A DNA stretch of 64,000 bases from an uncultured Mucispirillum sp. GTDB taxonomy: Bacteria > Chrysiogenota > Deferribacteres > Deferribacterales > Mucispirillaceae. The DNA is taken from positions 1 through 64,000 of the forward strand of contig CALUWI010000004.1 of the NCBI GenBank assembly GCA_944324465.1. Direction: 5' to 3'. Of the stretch, positions 36,093 through 44,405 are shown one piece after another; the stretch's first letter is position 1, and each line of letters starts with the position of its first letter. Below the pieces are notes generated by a model. The model searched no databases, was not told the origin of the DNA, and worked only from the letters and a program-made list of their open reading frames with translations. The position numbers were made by a program, and so were the translations under genes.

Positions 36093-39000
36093 ATGATATG
36101 TTTTAAACTTGAAGCAGAAGAATTTTTTAATTACATGAAAGATGCTGTAATAAAAGATATTAATGAAACAATAAAAAAATATAAACTAGATGATATAGAA
36201 ACATATACAAATGAACTTAATGAAATAGGAAAACAGTATGGAGTTAATGCTGTTATTGAGGCAGGGAAAAATATAGAAGATACTGTAAAAAGTATAGAGT
36301 CTTCAATTAAGAAATTTGATTTCAGTCAGGGTGTCAGTATTGGTAAAGTAATGGATGCTGCAGCAGGAATTGAAATAATACATTCAACATTTATGGAGTT
36401 AAAAGATGAAACTACCTCTTTTGCATCAAGTGTTGAAAATGTATTTGATAAAATATCTAAAACTAAAGTCGTTTTTCCAAGTGAGGAAGAAATAAATAAA
36501 TTTATAGAGAAGCTGGCTGAAGAATGTATTTCTTATTTTACAGAAAAGCTGGATAATTATTTAAAAGAAAAAAATATAGATGTTGAAAAGCTGAAAAATA
36601 CATATGAATATATTGCACTGCTTCTGATGTGCTATGAGGAGGGTCTTAGTGCAATAGGTGCAGAATTAATTGATGCCTTAAAAAAAGGGGATAGGTTTAA
36701 AGCATGGTTTGAAATCAGGTATAATTCAAATATAAATAATCTTTTAAAAATTGCTGAAAAACTTATTGCTCAGTCGAATCTGTTTGGTATATTTGAAAAT
36801 ATTAATGCTAATAAAGCTCTTTTATCAAATAAAGAAATTACAAAGGATATGATTTCTTTTGATGATGTAGTTAATATATTCAGCCATTTAAATTTTGAAG
36901 ATATAGTTAAAGACTGCAGTTTATTGAGCTTTATTGATGATTTTGAGCTTAATAAGATTTTTTATAATGAAAAATATGATGATAAAGATGAAAATGAAAA
37001 AGAAGAAAATAAAACTCCTATCAATTTTCTTGAAAAAATACTTAAAAGTGATGTTGTTTACCAGTCATGCAGACAACTTATAGAACCTGTATTTAATTAT
37101 GTTAATGAATTTGCAGGCAATATTGTTACAGATGCAGCAGGCAAGTTAATATCATCATTTGATTTAGAAAACATTTTTGTAGTAAAAACTCAGGAATTAA
37201 GTGCAAACAGTTTAAAGTTCCAGCAGATGCTGCAAAATCGTGTTATGGAATTTCTTGGACTGCAGGAAGCTAATGAAAATGCTGGAAATACACCAACTAA
37301 CAAAAATTTAAATTTTTTAGTAATGCTGCAGGGTATTAATGTTTCTGGTATTGATTTTGGAAGTATTTTATCTTTAGATAAGCACAGCAGTTTAACATTA
37401 GTATTGTCAGAAGCTAGTGTGATAGATGTTAAAAATATTGCAGAAGAAAATTTAAATCTTGTATATAAAAATCCAAAAAATCCTTCTCTTTTACAGCATA
37501 TAAAAGGAAAATTAGAGGAGATAGTATCAGATGATAAATCATTATTAAAGTTTAAATTTCAAGACAGTGCATTTAAGGCTGTTTATAAATTAATAGATGG
37601 TTGTTTATCTATTTTTGATGAAGATGATAATAAAGTAGTAGATATAATTAATTATATTCCAGGAATGAAAAAAGCATGTATAGAGTCAGATGAATTTATT
37701 CCAAAAGAAAGTGTTAAGGCAAACCAGTCTTCTGGTTCGTTTGAGTATAAGTGTGATATTAAAGTGAATGGTAAAGGTCTTGAAGATTATAATGTTTTTA
37801 ATGATGCACCATTTTATTTGTATCTTCAAAAAACTCAAGAGCTGTTTGAAACAACTATTCAGGCAGCAGGCGAAAAGCTGTCTGCAACATTTAAATTAAA
37901 TATAGATAAGGAACTGCTTGAAAATACTAAAGTAATGTTTCTTGAAGATAAAGCTGATTTAGAAGTGATAGATAAGATTGGTAAAGCAGCTGCTTCTTTT
38001 GGATTAATCTCAAAAAATGAAGTAGAAAAAGGTATTAAAGAGGGCATATATTCTTTAATGAAGCCGTTAACTGTAACAGGGTGCGAAATAGTATCTCAAA
38101 CAGATACATCTATTACTGTGGCTGCAAAATATAATTATAATATTTCTAATAAATATTATAAAGAAAAAGCTCAGGAAACCTTATGGGGATATATTATTGA
38201 GGATAATGCTGATGGTGTGAAAAATCCGTCACTGGATAAGATTTTAGAAAATGTACTAGATACAAAAGGCAGTGAGATTACCATTAATTTTGATAAACTT
38301 AATCCTAAATATACAGAAAAAATGTCTATGAATATTTACCCATATTTAAAAACACCAGAAACTAATGTATTCTGCAGTATAACTGGTACTGTTTTAGATT
38401 TTGAAATAACAGGCTGTCAGGTTATTAATGATAAAAATGGTGCATTTAAAGTGAAAGCCATATATAATAAACCAGATATGAAAATTACTGATGATATTAA
38501 CAGGAATACTCACTGGCTTATTGCTGCATTTAACAGCAGTATATCAGAAAGCACTGCTTTTGATATGATAAACAAGTATCATAATCAAAATGGATACTCA
38601 ATACAGCTTGTTCAGGATAAAGATTATATATTAGAAAGAATTAGTGGTTCTAAAGTAGACCTTAAAATAAAAGACTGCACAAACTGGGTAGACCGCCGTG
38701 TATATTTTTTACCATATAAAAGCAAAATTGATAAAAAAATACATGCAGTTTGGAATTTAAGCCAGCCTTTTTATTTAAAATTTAATGGAAAAATGTTATC
38801 AATATGTAATACTAAGGATAATGCAGTAATATATAAAACAGATGCATACAGTGGAGAAGGTGTATCAGAAAAAAATAGAGAATCAGATTATCAGATACAA
38901 GAAGTTAATATAAATAACAAACCTGTTTACTTTTATTATGATAAAGAAAAACAGCAGGAAAAAGACACAGGTCCTGTTCCTGAGGGTGAATATTATATAG

Positions 39001-39326
39001 ATATTGATAATGTATCCAGTTACGGATTTTTTTATCATATAATTTATAAATATTTATTAATGAGAACGCCTTTATATTCAAGTCCTGCTTTAGACAGCAG
39101 TTTAATAAAATTTCTTGAATATATTTTAAGAGATAAATTTTATATTCATGGTGGTTCAACATTTTTAGATAATAAGGGCATTGAGCTTTCAACAGAGTTT
39201 CAAAGTTTTTTTAAAATAGTAGATAAGGCAAAAAAAGTAGATAAGCCATATATAGTAAAAAACAGAACACCAATTTGTGTCCGTGTTGAATACGAAAAAA
39301 ATAAAAATGAGCAGCAGGGAAGTTAA
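36093..39326 (+). CDS. putative T6SS effector with L,D-transpeptidase-like C-terminus
   Basis: A 1077-residue protein. Residues 1-520 are mainly helical and acidic, without a recognised domain. About 530-880 hold beta-sandwich-like segments, two of which begin alike (TGCEIV near 660, TGCQVI near 770). The C-terminus (about 890-1077) resembles the L,D-transpeptidase/Tlde1 (DUF2778) domain: AYSGEG at 918-923, GPVPEGEYYI at 960-969, and FYIHGG with His1019. Where the family has S-x-G-C-I, this protein reads DNKGIEL, with Gly1029 at the expected cysteine. There is no signal peptide, as expected for VgrG cargo. The gene is 98 nt behind vgrG. If the cysteine is truly lost, it may be inactive or act otherwise. 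Confidence 0.6.
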   Translation: MICFKLEAEEFFNYMKDAVIKDINETIKKYKLDDIETYTNELNEIGKQYGVNAVIEAGKNIEDTVKSIESSIKKFDFSQGVSIGKVMDAAAGIEIIHSTFMELKDETTSFASSVENVFDKISKTKVVFPSEEEINKFIEKLAEECISYFTEKLDNYLKEKNIDVEKLKNTYEYIALLLMCYEEGLSAIGAELIDALKKGDRFKAWFEIRYNSNINNLLKIAEKLIAQSNLFGIFENINANKALLSNKEITKDMISFDDVVNIFSHLNFEDIVKDCSLLSFIDDFELNKIFYNEKYDDKDENEKEENKTPINFLEKILKSDVVYQSCRQLIEPVFNYVNEFAGNIVTDAAGKLISSFDLENIFVVKTQELSANSLKFQQMLQNRVMEFLGLQEANENAGNTPTNKNLNFLVMLQGINVSGIDFGSILSLDKHSSLTLVLSEASVIDVKNIAEENLNLVYKNPKNPSLLQHIKGKLEEIVSDDKSLLKFKFQDSAFKAVYKLIDGCLSIFDEDDNKVVDIINYIPGMKKACIESDEFIPKESVKANQSSGSFEYKCDIKVNGKGLEDYNVFNDAPFYLYLQKTQELFETTIQAAGEKLSATFKLNIDKELLENTKVMFLEDKADLEVIDKIGKAAASFGLISKNEVEKGIKEGIYSLMKPLTVTGCEIVSQTDTSITVAAKYNYNISNKYYKEKAQETLWGYIIEDNADGVKNPSLDKILENVLDTKGSEITINFDKLNPKYTEKMSMNIYPYLKTPETNVFCSITGTVLDFEITGCQVINDKNGAFKVKAIYNKPDMKITDDINRNTHWLIAAFNSSISESTAFDMINKYHNQNGYSIQLVQDKDYILERISGSKVDLKIKDCTNWVDRRVYFLPYKSKIDKKIHAVWNLSQPFYLKFNGKMLSICNTKDNAVIYKTDAYSGEGVSEKNRESDYQIQEVNINNKPVYFYYDKEKQQEKDTGPVPEGEYYIDIDNVSSYGFFYHIIYKYLLMRTPLYSSPALDSSLIKFLEYILRDKFYIHGGSTFLDNKGIELSTEFQSFFKIVDKAKKVDKPYIVKNRTPICVRVEYEKNKNEQQGS

Positions 39327-39428
39327 TATATTTTTATTTGTATGCAAAATAATTTAATAAATTTATTAGATATAACTTATTGATAATAAAGATAAAATAA
39401 AAAAGTTTAAAAAATATAAAAGTTTTTG

Positions 39429-39459
39429 TTGACATTATATGGGAAATAATATATATAAT
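39429..39459 (+). promoter_or_regulatory. strong promoter for the tRNA pair
   Basis: TTGACA (39429-39434) is followed either by TATATA at 17 nt (39452-39457) or TATAAT at 19 nt (39454-39459). Transcription would start just upstream of the tRNA-Gly acceptor stem. Confidence 0.75.
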
Positions 39460-39468
39460 AATTCCCAC

Positions 39469-39541
39469 GCGGGTGTAGCTCAGTTGGTAGAGCGTGACCT
39501 TGCCAAGGTTGAGGTCGCGAGTTCGAGTCTCGTCACCCGCT
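39469..39541 (+). tRNA. tRNA-Gly (GCC)
   Basis: A complete 73-nt cloverleaf. The acceptor stem GCGGGTG/CACCCGC is perfect, the anticodon arm is ACCTT-GCC-AAGGT with loop TTGCCAA, and the T-arm carries GTTCGAGTC. Anticodon GCC reads glycine codons. The 3' CCA is not encoded. It shares a transcript with the following tRNA-Cys. Confidence 0.97.
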
Positions 39542-39553
39542 TTTTTTATATGT

Positions 39554-39624
39554 GGCGACGTGGCCGAGTGGTTAGGCAGAGGCCTGCAAAGCCTTGTACT
39601 CCGGTTCAAATCCGGACGTCGCCT
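39554..39624 (+). tRNA. tRNA-Cys (GCA)
   Basis: A 71-nt cloverleaf 12 nt after tRNA-Gly. The acceptor stem GGCGACG/CGTCGCC is perfect, the anticodon loop CTGCAAA carries GCA for cysteine, and the T-arm has GGTTCAAATCC. The CCA end is not encoded. A T-rich stretch follows and may end the transcript. Confidence 0.97.
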
Positions 39625-39693
39625 TTCTTTATTTTTTCCCTTTTCTTTTTTTTCATTTTATAATAAACTATCCAAAAATTTATGGAGTAATAT

Positions 39694-40149
39694 ATGAAAA
39701 TTTTTGCTATTATCATTTCATTATTTATATTGAATATTTCTGCATACGCTGAAGAATATGAAAAAGCATGCCCAAATTGTGATTTTGTAGTTATGGAAAA
39801 ATCTGTTAATACAAATGAATGCAAAGAATATTTTAAATATTTTTTTAAAGATAAAAGAATAGGTAAAGCCTATGAAGAATTTGGTTCATATTTTGTTCCA
39901 AACCATAAATATGCAGAGTTTTGGAAACGATATCTGCCAGATTCTAATGAAAAATATTTTGTAAATAAAGAATATGTAGATAATTCTACAGTATCAATGT
40001 TTTATGAAATTCTGCCTAAAAAAATACACCTTAAAGAAGGCAAAAAAGCAAATATAGAAATGATTGTTGATAATGAAAAATATTACTTTCAATTAAGGGA
40101 AGTAGATGGTGGCACAGAAATTACATCATGTTTTAGTGTTATCAAATAA
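39694..40149 (+). CDS. small secreted protein with four cysteines, unknown
   Basis: I do not recognise this 151-residue protein. It has a clear signal peptide (cleavage near SAYA-EE), then CPNC at 26-29, another cysteine at 43 and a fourth near the C-terminus (146), giving up to two disulphides in the periplasm. The body is charged and rich in Lys, Glu and Tyr. GGAGTAATAT precedes the ATG. It lies downstream of the VgrG cargo genes, beyond the two tRNAs, and 94 nt before a thiol-disulphide lipoprotein. An immunity protein for the upstream cell-wall-type effector would need to be periplasmic, so the role is possible, but the tRNAs and missing operon link argue against it. Confidence 0.62.
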   Translation: MKIFAIIISLFILNISAYAEEYEKACPNCDFVVMEKSVNTNECKEYFKYFFKDKRIGKAYEEFGSYFVPNHKYAEFWKRYLPDSNEKYFVNKEYVDNSTVSMFYEILPKKIHLKEGKKANIEMIVDNEKYYFQLREVDGGTEITSCFSVIK

Positions 40150-40243
40150 ATTTGTATAAAATATGTATAGAATATACTAGAATATTTGAATAATATATTT
40201 AAGTATGTTAAATATTTACACTATTTATATTAAGGAGCTGAAT

Positions 40244-41179
40244 ATGAAACGATTAATTATACTGGTTGCTTTACTTGCTGTGCTTGCTGCAGGATGCACA
40301 TCTAAAGCAAATATTAGCCAGCCTGCAACTGCTGATTTAAAAGTTTTAGAAAAAAATTTACAAGATGCTTTTGCTAAAGCGGGACAGGGACAGGATATTA
40401 AAGTACAGGTTGATGAGCTTAAAAACCTTAAAGATATACTTCCTGGCTTTGCTTTTGTAGAAATAAAAATATATAATAAAAATAATCTTGTTAATACTGA
40501 AAGAGTTATAACAAATGGTCAGTATTTTGCAAAAGATATAATTGATTCTAAAACATTATCATCTTTAAAAGATGAGTTAGAGTTTGAATTTGCAAAAGTT
40601 GAAACTATAGATACTTCTAAACTTACTCTTGCAGGTGGTAATGCAAACTCTAAAAATGTAATTGTTGAAATTACAGATTTCCAATGTCCATACTGCAAAA
40701 AAGCTAATGGTTTATTTAAAAATGAATTAAAAAATAAATCAGATTATGCATTATATATCGTTCATTTACCATTAGATATGCACCCAAATGCACAAATTAT
40801 GGCACAAGTATTTGAAGCTGGTATGCAAATGGGATTTAATTTTAAAAATGACCTTTTTGAATCTGATTACATTAAAGTAATAGAAACAAAAATTGAAGAA
40901 TTACAAAAAGCTGGCACTCAGCTTAATCAGGAAACATTAACTAAATTGATTAATGGAGTAAATAACCAAATAATAAATGATTTTGCAGCAAAAACAGATA
41001 ATCCTGATAAATTTAAATCATTAGTAAATTCTGATGATGTTAAATCAAAAATTGAAGCTGCTAAAAAATTGGCAGAACAGTTAAATATAAGTGCTACTCC
41101 AGCATTTTATATTAATGGTAAAGCTATATCTGGTTATAATGAAAGTTTAATATTAAAAGCTTTAAATAATATTAAATAA
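40244..41179 (+). CDS. DsbC/DsbA-like thioredoxin-fold lipoprotein
   Basis: A 311-residue predicted lipoprotein (LAAGC lipobox). The N-terminal 110 residues (about 30-120) resemble a DsbC-type dimerisation region, and the rest is a thioredoxin fold with redox motif FQCPYC at 146-151 (Cys148, Cys151) and a cis-proline region near SATPAFYINGKAISG. This is the layout of periplasmic disulphide isomerases and oxidases. The ATG at 40244 is chosen because AAGGAG (40232-40237) sits 6 nt upstream and the signal peptide starts there; an earlier in-frame start at 40205 has no such site. It is anchored to the envelope and followed by a strong terminator. Confidence 0.9.
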   Translation: MKRLIILVALLAVLAAGCTSKANISQPATADLKVLEKNLQDAFAKAGQGQDIKVQVDELKNLKDILPGFAFVEIKIYNKNNLVNTERVITNGQYFAKDIIDSKTLSSLKDELEFEFAKVETIDTSKLTLAGGNANSKNVIVEITDFQCPYCKKANGLFKNELKNKSDYALYIVHLPLDMHPNAQIMAQVFEAGMQMGFNFKNDLFESDYIKVIETKIEELQKAGTQLNQETLTKLINGVNNQIINDFAAKTDNPDKFKSLVNSDDVKSKIEAAKKLAEQLNISATPAFYINGKAISGYNESLILKALNNIK

Positions 41180-41200
41180 TAAATCATATTTACAATCAAT

Positions 41201-41234
41201 AATTCCGCCATTATTATTTGGCGGAATTTTTTTT
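41201..41234 (+). terminator. terminator after the thioredoxin-fold lipoprotein
   Basis: AATTCCGCCA (41201-41210) and TGGCGGAATT (41219-41228) form a perfect 10-bp stem followed by Ts. Confidence 0.92.
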
Positions 41235-41240
41235 GCCCTA

Positions 41241-41269
41241 TTGTAAAAAAAGAAAAAATCTAGTAAAAT
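41241..41269 (+). promoter_or_regulatory. promoter for the mutL-miaA operon
   Basis: TTGTAA (41241-41246) and TAAAAT (41264-41269) are 17 nt apart and 28 nt upstream of the mutL ATG. It lies directly behind the preceding terminator. Confidence 0.6.
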
Positions 41270-41297
41270 ACTACTCAAATAAATATAAGGATAAAAT

Positions 41298-43190
41298 ATG
41301 TCTGTAATAAAAAGGCTGTCCCCAGAAGTTGCTTCAAAAATAGCAGCAGGTGAAGTTGTAGAGAAACCTTTTAATGTTGTAAAAGAATTAATAGAAAACT
41401 CGTGCGATGCTGGTGCAACTAAAATTATTGTTGAAATCAATGAGGGCGGATTAAATAAGATAAAAGTAACTGATAATGGCAAAGGTATAGATAAAGATGA
41501 TTTACCGCTTGCCTTAGAGCGTTTTGCAACAAGTAAAGCAGAAACAGTAGAAGATGTTTATTCTGCTGCTACTTTTGGTTTCAGAGGGGAAGCATTAGCT
41601 GCAATTTCTTCTGTAAGTGATTTTAAAATTACAAGTGGTAAAGATGGCAAAGCATATACTATCACATGCCAGTATGGTAAAATTGGAGAAATAAAGCCAA
41701 CTGCAGCAGTGAAAGGTACGATTATAGAAGCTGACAGACTTTTTGAAAATCTGCCTGCAAGGCGGAAATTTTTAAAAAGTTCTAAAAGTCTGGAAGCAGA
41801 AATCGTAAAACTTATAAAGCATTTTTCGCTTATTAATCCAGAAATTGATATTACTTTAAAATGCAATGATAAAGAAGTATATCATGCATTATCTTCTGAT
41901 GATACAGCAGTAAGAGCAGCTAAAGTATTTAATGGAAAAGCATTCTGTCAAGGAGTGGCAGAGTATGCTGGTAAAAAAGTCATAGCATGTGCTACACTTC
42001 CTTCAGCCAGTGACAGATTAAAAAGAGATGCTATTATTATTGGTGTAAATGGCAGGCTTATAAAAGATACAAGTTTAGTTCAGGCAGTAATTAATGCATA
42101 TCACAGGCTTATTCCTGACGGCAGGTTTCCTGCAGCAGTGGTAGATATTAGAATTAGTCCAGATATTGTTGATGCTAATGTACATCCTGCAAAGCTGGAA
42201 GTAAGGTTTGTAAATGCTGGCGAAATGTTTTCTTTAGTAAGTGATGCTGTTGCAAATTCTTTTAAAGGTAAAGGAGTAAATACTGGCTATACTGGCAACT
42301 ATATTCAGCAAGGCTATACTATTAATGAAAAACAGAATAATAACGAACATAATATAGTTAATGAAAAACAGGAAGAAAGTAAACCAGTATTTAATAGAGA
42401 AAACAGTTATAAAACTTTTTCAGAGTATAAAGACAGCAGTATAAATTTATCTAATAATTATAGTCAAAAAAATGGTACTGAAGAAAGTGCTGGTATAAAA
42501 ATGCCGCAGCCTGCATATACTTTATCTCTTGATGAAACACTTGAAGATATTCCTGTAATTAATACAGAAAGCAGTGAAGAAGAAATAAATAATAATGCAG
42601 ATACTCTTGATAACCGCATAGCAGGTGGTGAGTTTAGAGTGGTAGGGCAGGTAGATAAAACTTATATTATTATAGAAACCCCTAATAAAGAAATATTATT
42701 TATTGACCAGCATGCAGCACATGAAAGAATACTTTTTGAGAAAATACAGGCTGATAATGCAGCAAAGCCAAAACCTTCTATAGTTCTGCATGATGCTGTA
42801 GAAGTTGTAATGACTGATGAAATTATAGAAAATATTGACAAATTTAAAGTAATTATAGAATCTTTTGGTTATGCATATAAAATTACTGGTATAGATAAAC
42901 TTGAAATTTTAAGAGTACCGTATAATATTATAAGAAAAAATATAGCAAAAGAATTTACAAATATAGCAGTAGATTTGTGCTTAACTGGTAAATCAAAACA
43001 GGAAGAAGCACCGCGGGCAATGCTTTCCTGCAAATCAGCCATAAAAGCAGGAGATACATTAACTTATGCAGAAATGGAGTATCTTGTTACACTGCTTTTT
43101 AATACAAATAATTTTGGAACATGCCCACACGGCAGACCAATTATATATATGATGACTGTGCAGGAGCTTGCAAGGAAATTTTACAGATGA
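41298..43190 (+). CDS. mutL: DNA mismatch repair protein MutL
   Basis: A 630-residue MutL. The N-terminal GHKL ATPase domain opens with KIAAGEVVEKPFNVVKELIENS and has DNGKGI and TFGFRGEAL motifs. A polar linker about 320-430 leads to the C-terminal dimerisation and nicking domain, with the endonuclease motif DQHAAHERILFE beginning at Asp470 and the zinc-binding CPHGRPI near the end. The motif implies nicking activity, as in organisms lacking MutH. AAGGATAAA lies upstream of the ATG. Its last four bases overlap miaA. mutS is not in the window. Confidence 0.97.
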   Translation: MSVIKRLSPEVASKIAAGEVVEKPFNVVKELIENSCDAGATKIIVEINEGGLNKIKVTDNGKGIDKDDLPLALERFATSKAETVEDVYSAATFGFRGEALAAISSVSDFKITSGKDGKAYTITCQYGKIGEIKPTAAVKGTIIEADRLFENLPARRKFLKSSKSLEAEIVKLIKHFSLINPEIDITLKCNDKEVYHALSSDDTAVRAAKVFNGKAFCQGVAEYAGKKVIACATLPSASDRLKRDAIIIGVNGRLIKDTSLVQAVINAYHRLIPDGRFPAAVVDIRISPDIVDANVHPAKLEVRFVNAGEMFSLVSDAVANSFKGKGVNTGYTGNYIQQGYTINEKQNNNEHNIVNEKQEESKPVFNRENSYKTFSEYKDSSINLSNNYSQKNGTEESAGIKMPQPAYTLSLDETLEDIPVINTESSEEEINNNADTLDNRIAGGEFRVVGQVDKTYIIIETPNKEILFIDQHAAHERILFEKIQADNAAKPKPSIVLHDAVEVVMTDEIIENIDKFKVIIESFGYAYKITGIDKLEILRVPYNIIRKNIAKEFTNIAVDLCLTGKSKQEEAPRAMLSCKSAIKAGDTLTYAEMEYLVTLLFNTNNFGTCPHGRPIIYMMTVQELARKFYR

Positions 43191-44107
43191 TAATACCTAT
43201 TATTACAGGGCCTACTTCTTCAGGTAAAAGCGGCACAGCTTTTAATGCGGCATTAAAAACAGGTAATGTGGAAATAATCAGTGCAGATGCATTTCAAGTA
43301 TATACTGGGCTTGATATTGGTACGGCAAAGGTCAGTAAACAGGAAATGCAGCAGGTAAAACATCATCTTATAGATATTATGAAGCCAGATGAATGTTATT
43401 CTGCAGGTATGTTTGTGCAGCAGGCAGAAGAACTTATCTGCGATATTATAAACAGAGGTAAAGTGCCTGTAATAGCAGGCGGCACAGGGCTTTATATAAA
43501 ATCATTAACTGATGGTATTTTTAACTGCCCTGAAATCGAAAGCAGTGTAAGGGAAGAACTGCAGAAAAAAGCAGAACTTGATGGGTTAGATGCATTATAT
43601 AATAATCTTATGCAGGTTGATAGTGAATATGCTTCAAAAATAAGCAGTAATGACCCGGCAAGAATTATTCGTGCATTAGAAATATATTACGGACTTGGTA
43701 TATCTTTTACAGAAGCACATAAAAAATATAACAGAGAGCCAAAATATAAATATACATGTGCAGTTTTATGGCAGGATAGAAAAGCACTTTATGAAAAAAT
43801 AAATGAAAGAACTGTGCAAATGTGGCAAAAAGGCTGGAAACAGGAAGTGGAAAATCTTTTAAATGCTGGATATTCTCCAGAATGTCCTTCATTTAGAGCA
43901 ATAGGATATAAATTAATTGCAGATTATATTATCAATGGCGGCAGTGAAGAACATATTATAAACCAGATAGCAAAAGAAACAAGGCATTTTGCAAAACGCC
44001 AGTTTACCTGGTTTAGAAATAAAGAAAATGTAGTTATGTATGATAATATTTTACTGCTTGAAAATAATTTAATTGATTTGATTAACGGGAAAAGGAGCTT
44101 GTTATGA
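43187..44107 (+). CDS. miaA: tRNA dimethylallyltransferase
   Basis: A 306-residue MiaA that adds an isopentenyl group to A37 of tRNAs reading UNN codons. The P-loop GPTSSGKSG begins at residue 8, followed by DAFQVYTGLDIGTAKVS and VIAGGTGLYIKSL. It starts at ATG 43187, overlapping the mutL stop by 4 nt; an open frame upstream from 43121 lies inside mutL. AAGGA lies about 10 nt upstream. mutL-miaA adjacency is widely conserved. Its end overlaps the ftsB-like gene by 4 nt. Confidence 0.95.
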   Translation: MIIPIITGPTSSGKSGTAFNAALKTGNVEIISADAFQVYTGLDIGTAKVSKQEMQQVKHHLIDIMKPDECYSAGMFVQQAEELICDIINRGKVPVIAGGTGLYIKSLTDGIFNCPEIESSVREELQKKAELDGLDALYNNLMQVDSEYASKISSNDPARIIRALEIYYGLGISFTEAHKKYNREPKYKYTCAVLWQDRKALYEKINERTVQMWQKGWKQEVENLLNAGYSPECPSFRAIGYKLIADYIINGGSEEHIINQIAKETRHFAKRQFTWFRNKENVVMYDNILLLENNLIDLINGKRSLL

Positions 44108-44394
44108 GATATGCAATAATATTTACAGTAATTATATGTGCTATTGTATTTTATATTATTTTTGGTCATAATGGTGTGCTTAAATATAATGAACTTGTAA
44201 CAGTCCGCCAAAGTTATGAAGAAAGACTTAGAGAAATGGATAAAGAAATAGCAGAAAAAGAAAGAGAGTTAGAGCTTGCTATTAAAAATCAGGAATATTT
44301 AGAAGGAATTATAAGACGAGAACTTGGCCTGCAGAAAATGGGCGAAGATGTATATATTATAGAAGATAATAAAACTACAGAAGAAAAGAAATAA
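44104..44394 (+). CDS. FtsB/DivIC-type septum formation initiator
   Basis: A 96-residue bitopic protein: one membrane helix (about 4-22), then a coiled coil (about 30-72) rich in Glu and Lys, ending in YLEGIIRRELGLQKMGEDVYIIED, the FtsB/DivIC-like tail. Such proteins join FtsL and FtsQ in the division complex. It overlaps the miaA end by 4 nt. GGAG precedes the ATG. The FtsB and DivIC branches cannot be told apart from sequence this short. Confidence 0.82.
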   Translation: MRYAIIFTVIICAIVFYIIFGHNGVLKYNELVTVRQSYEERLREMDKEIAEKERELELAIKNQEYLEGIIRRELGLQKMGEDVYIIEDNKTTEEKK

Positions 44395-44405
44395 TTGAGT
44401 AAATT

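Noticed and set aside
39334-39697. Several overlapping open frames across the tRNA pair on both strands
   Set aside because: They translate the tRNA-Gly and tRNA-Cys genes, have no ribosome-binding sites and are the standard artefact of frames over tRNAs.
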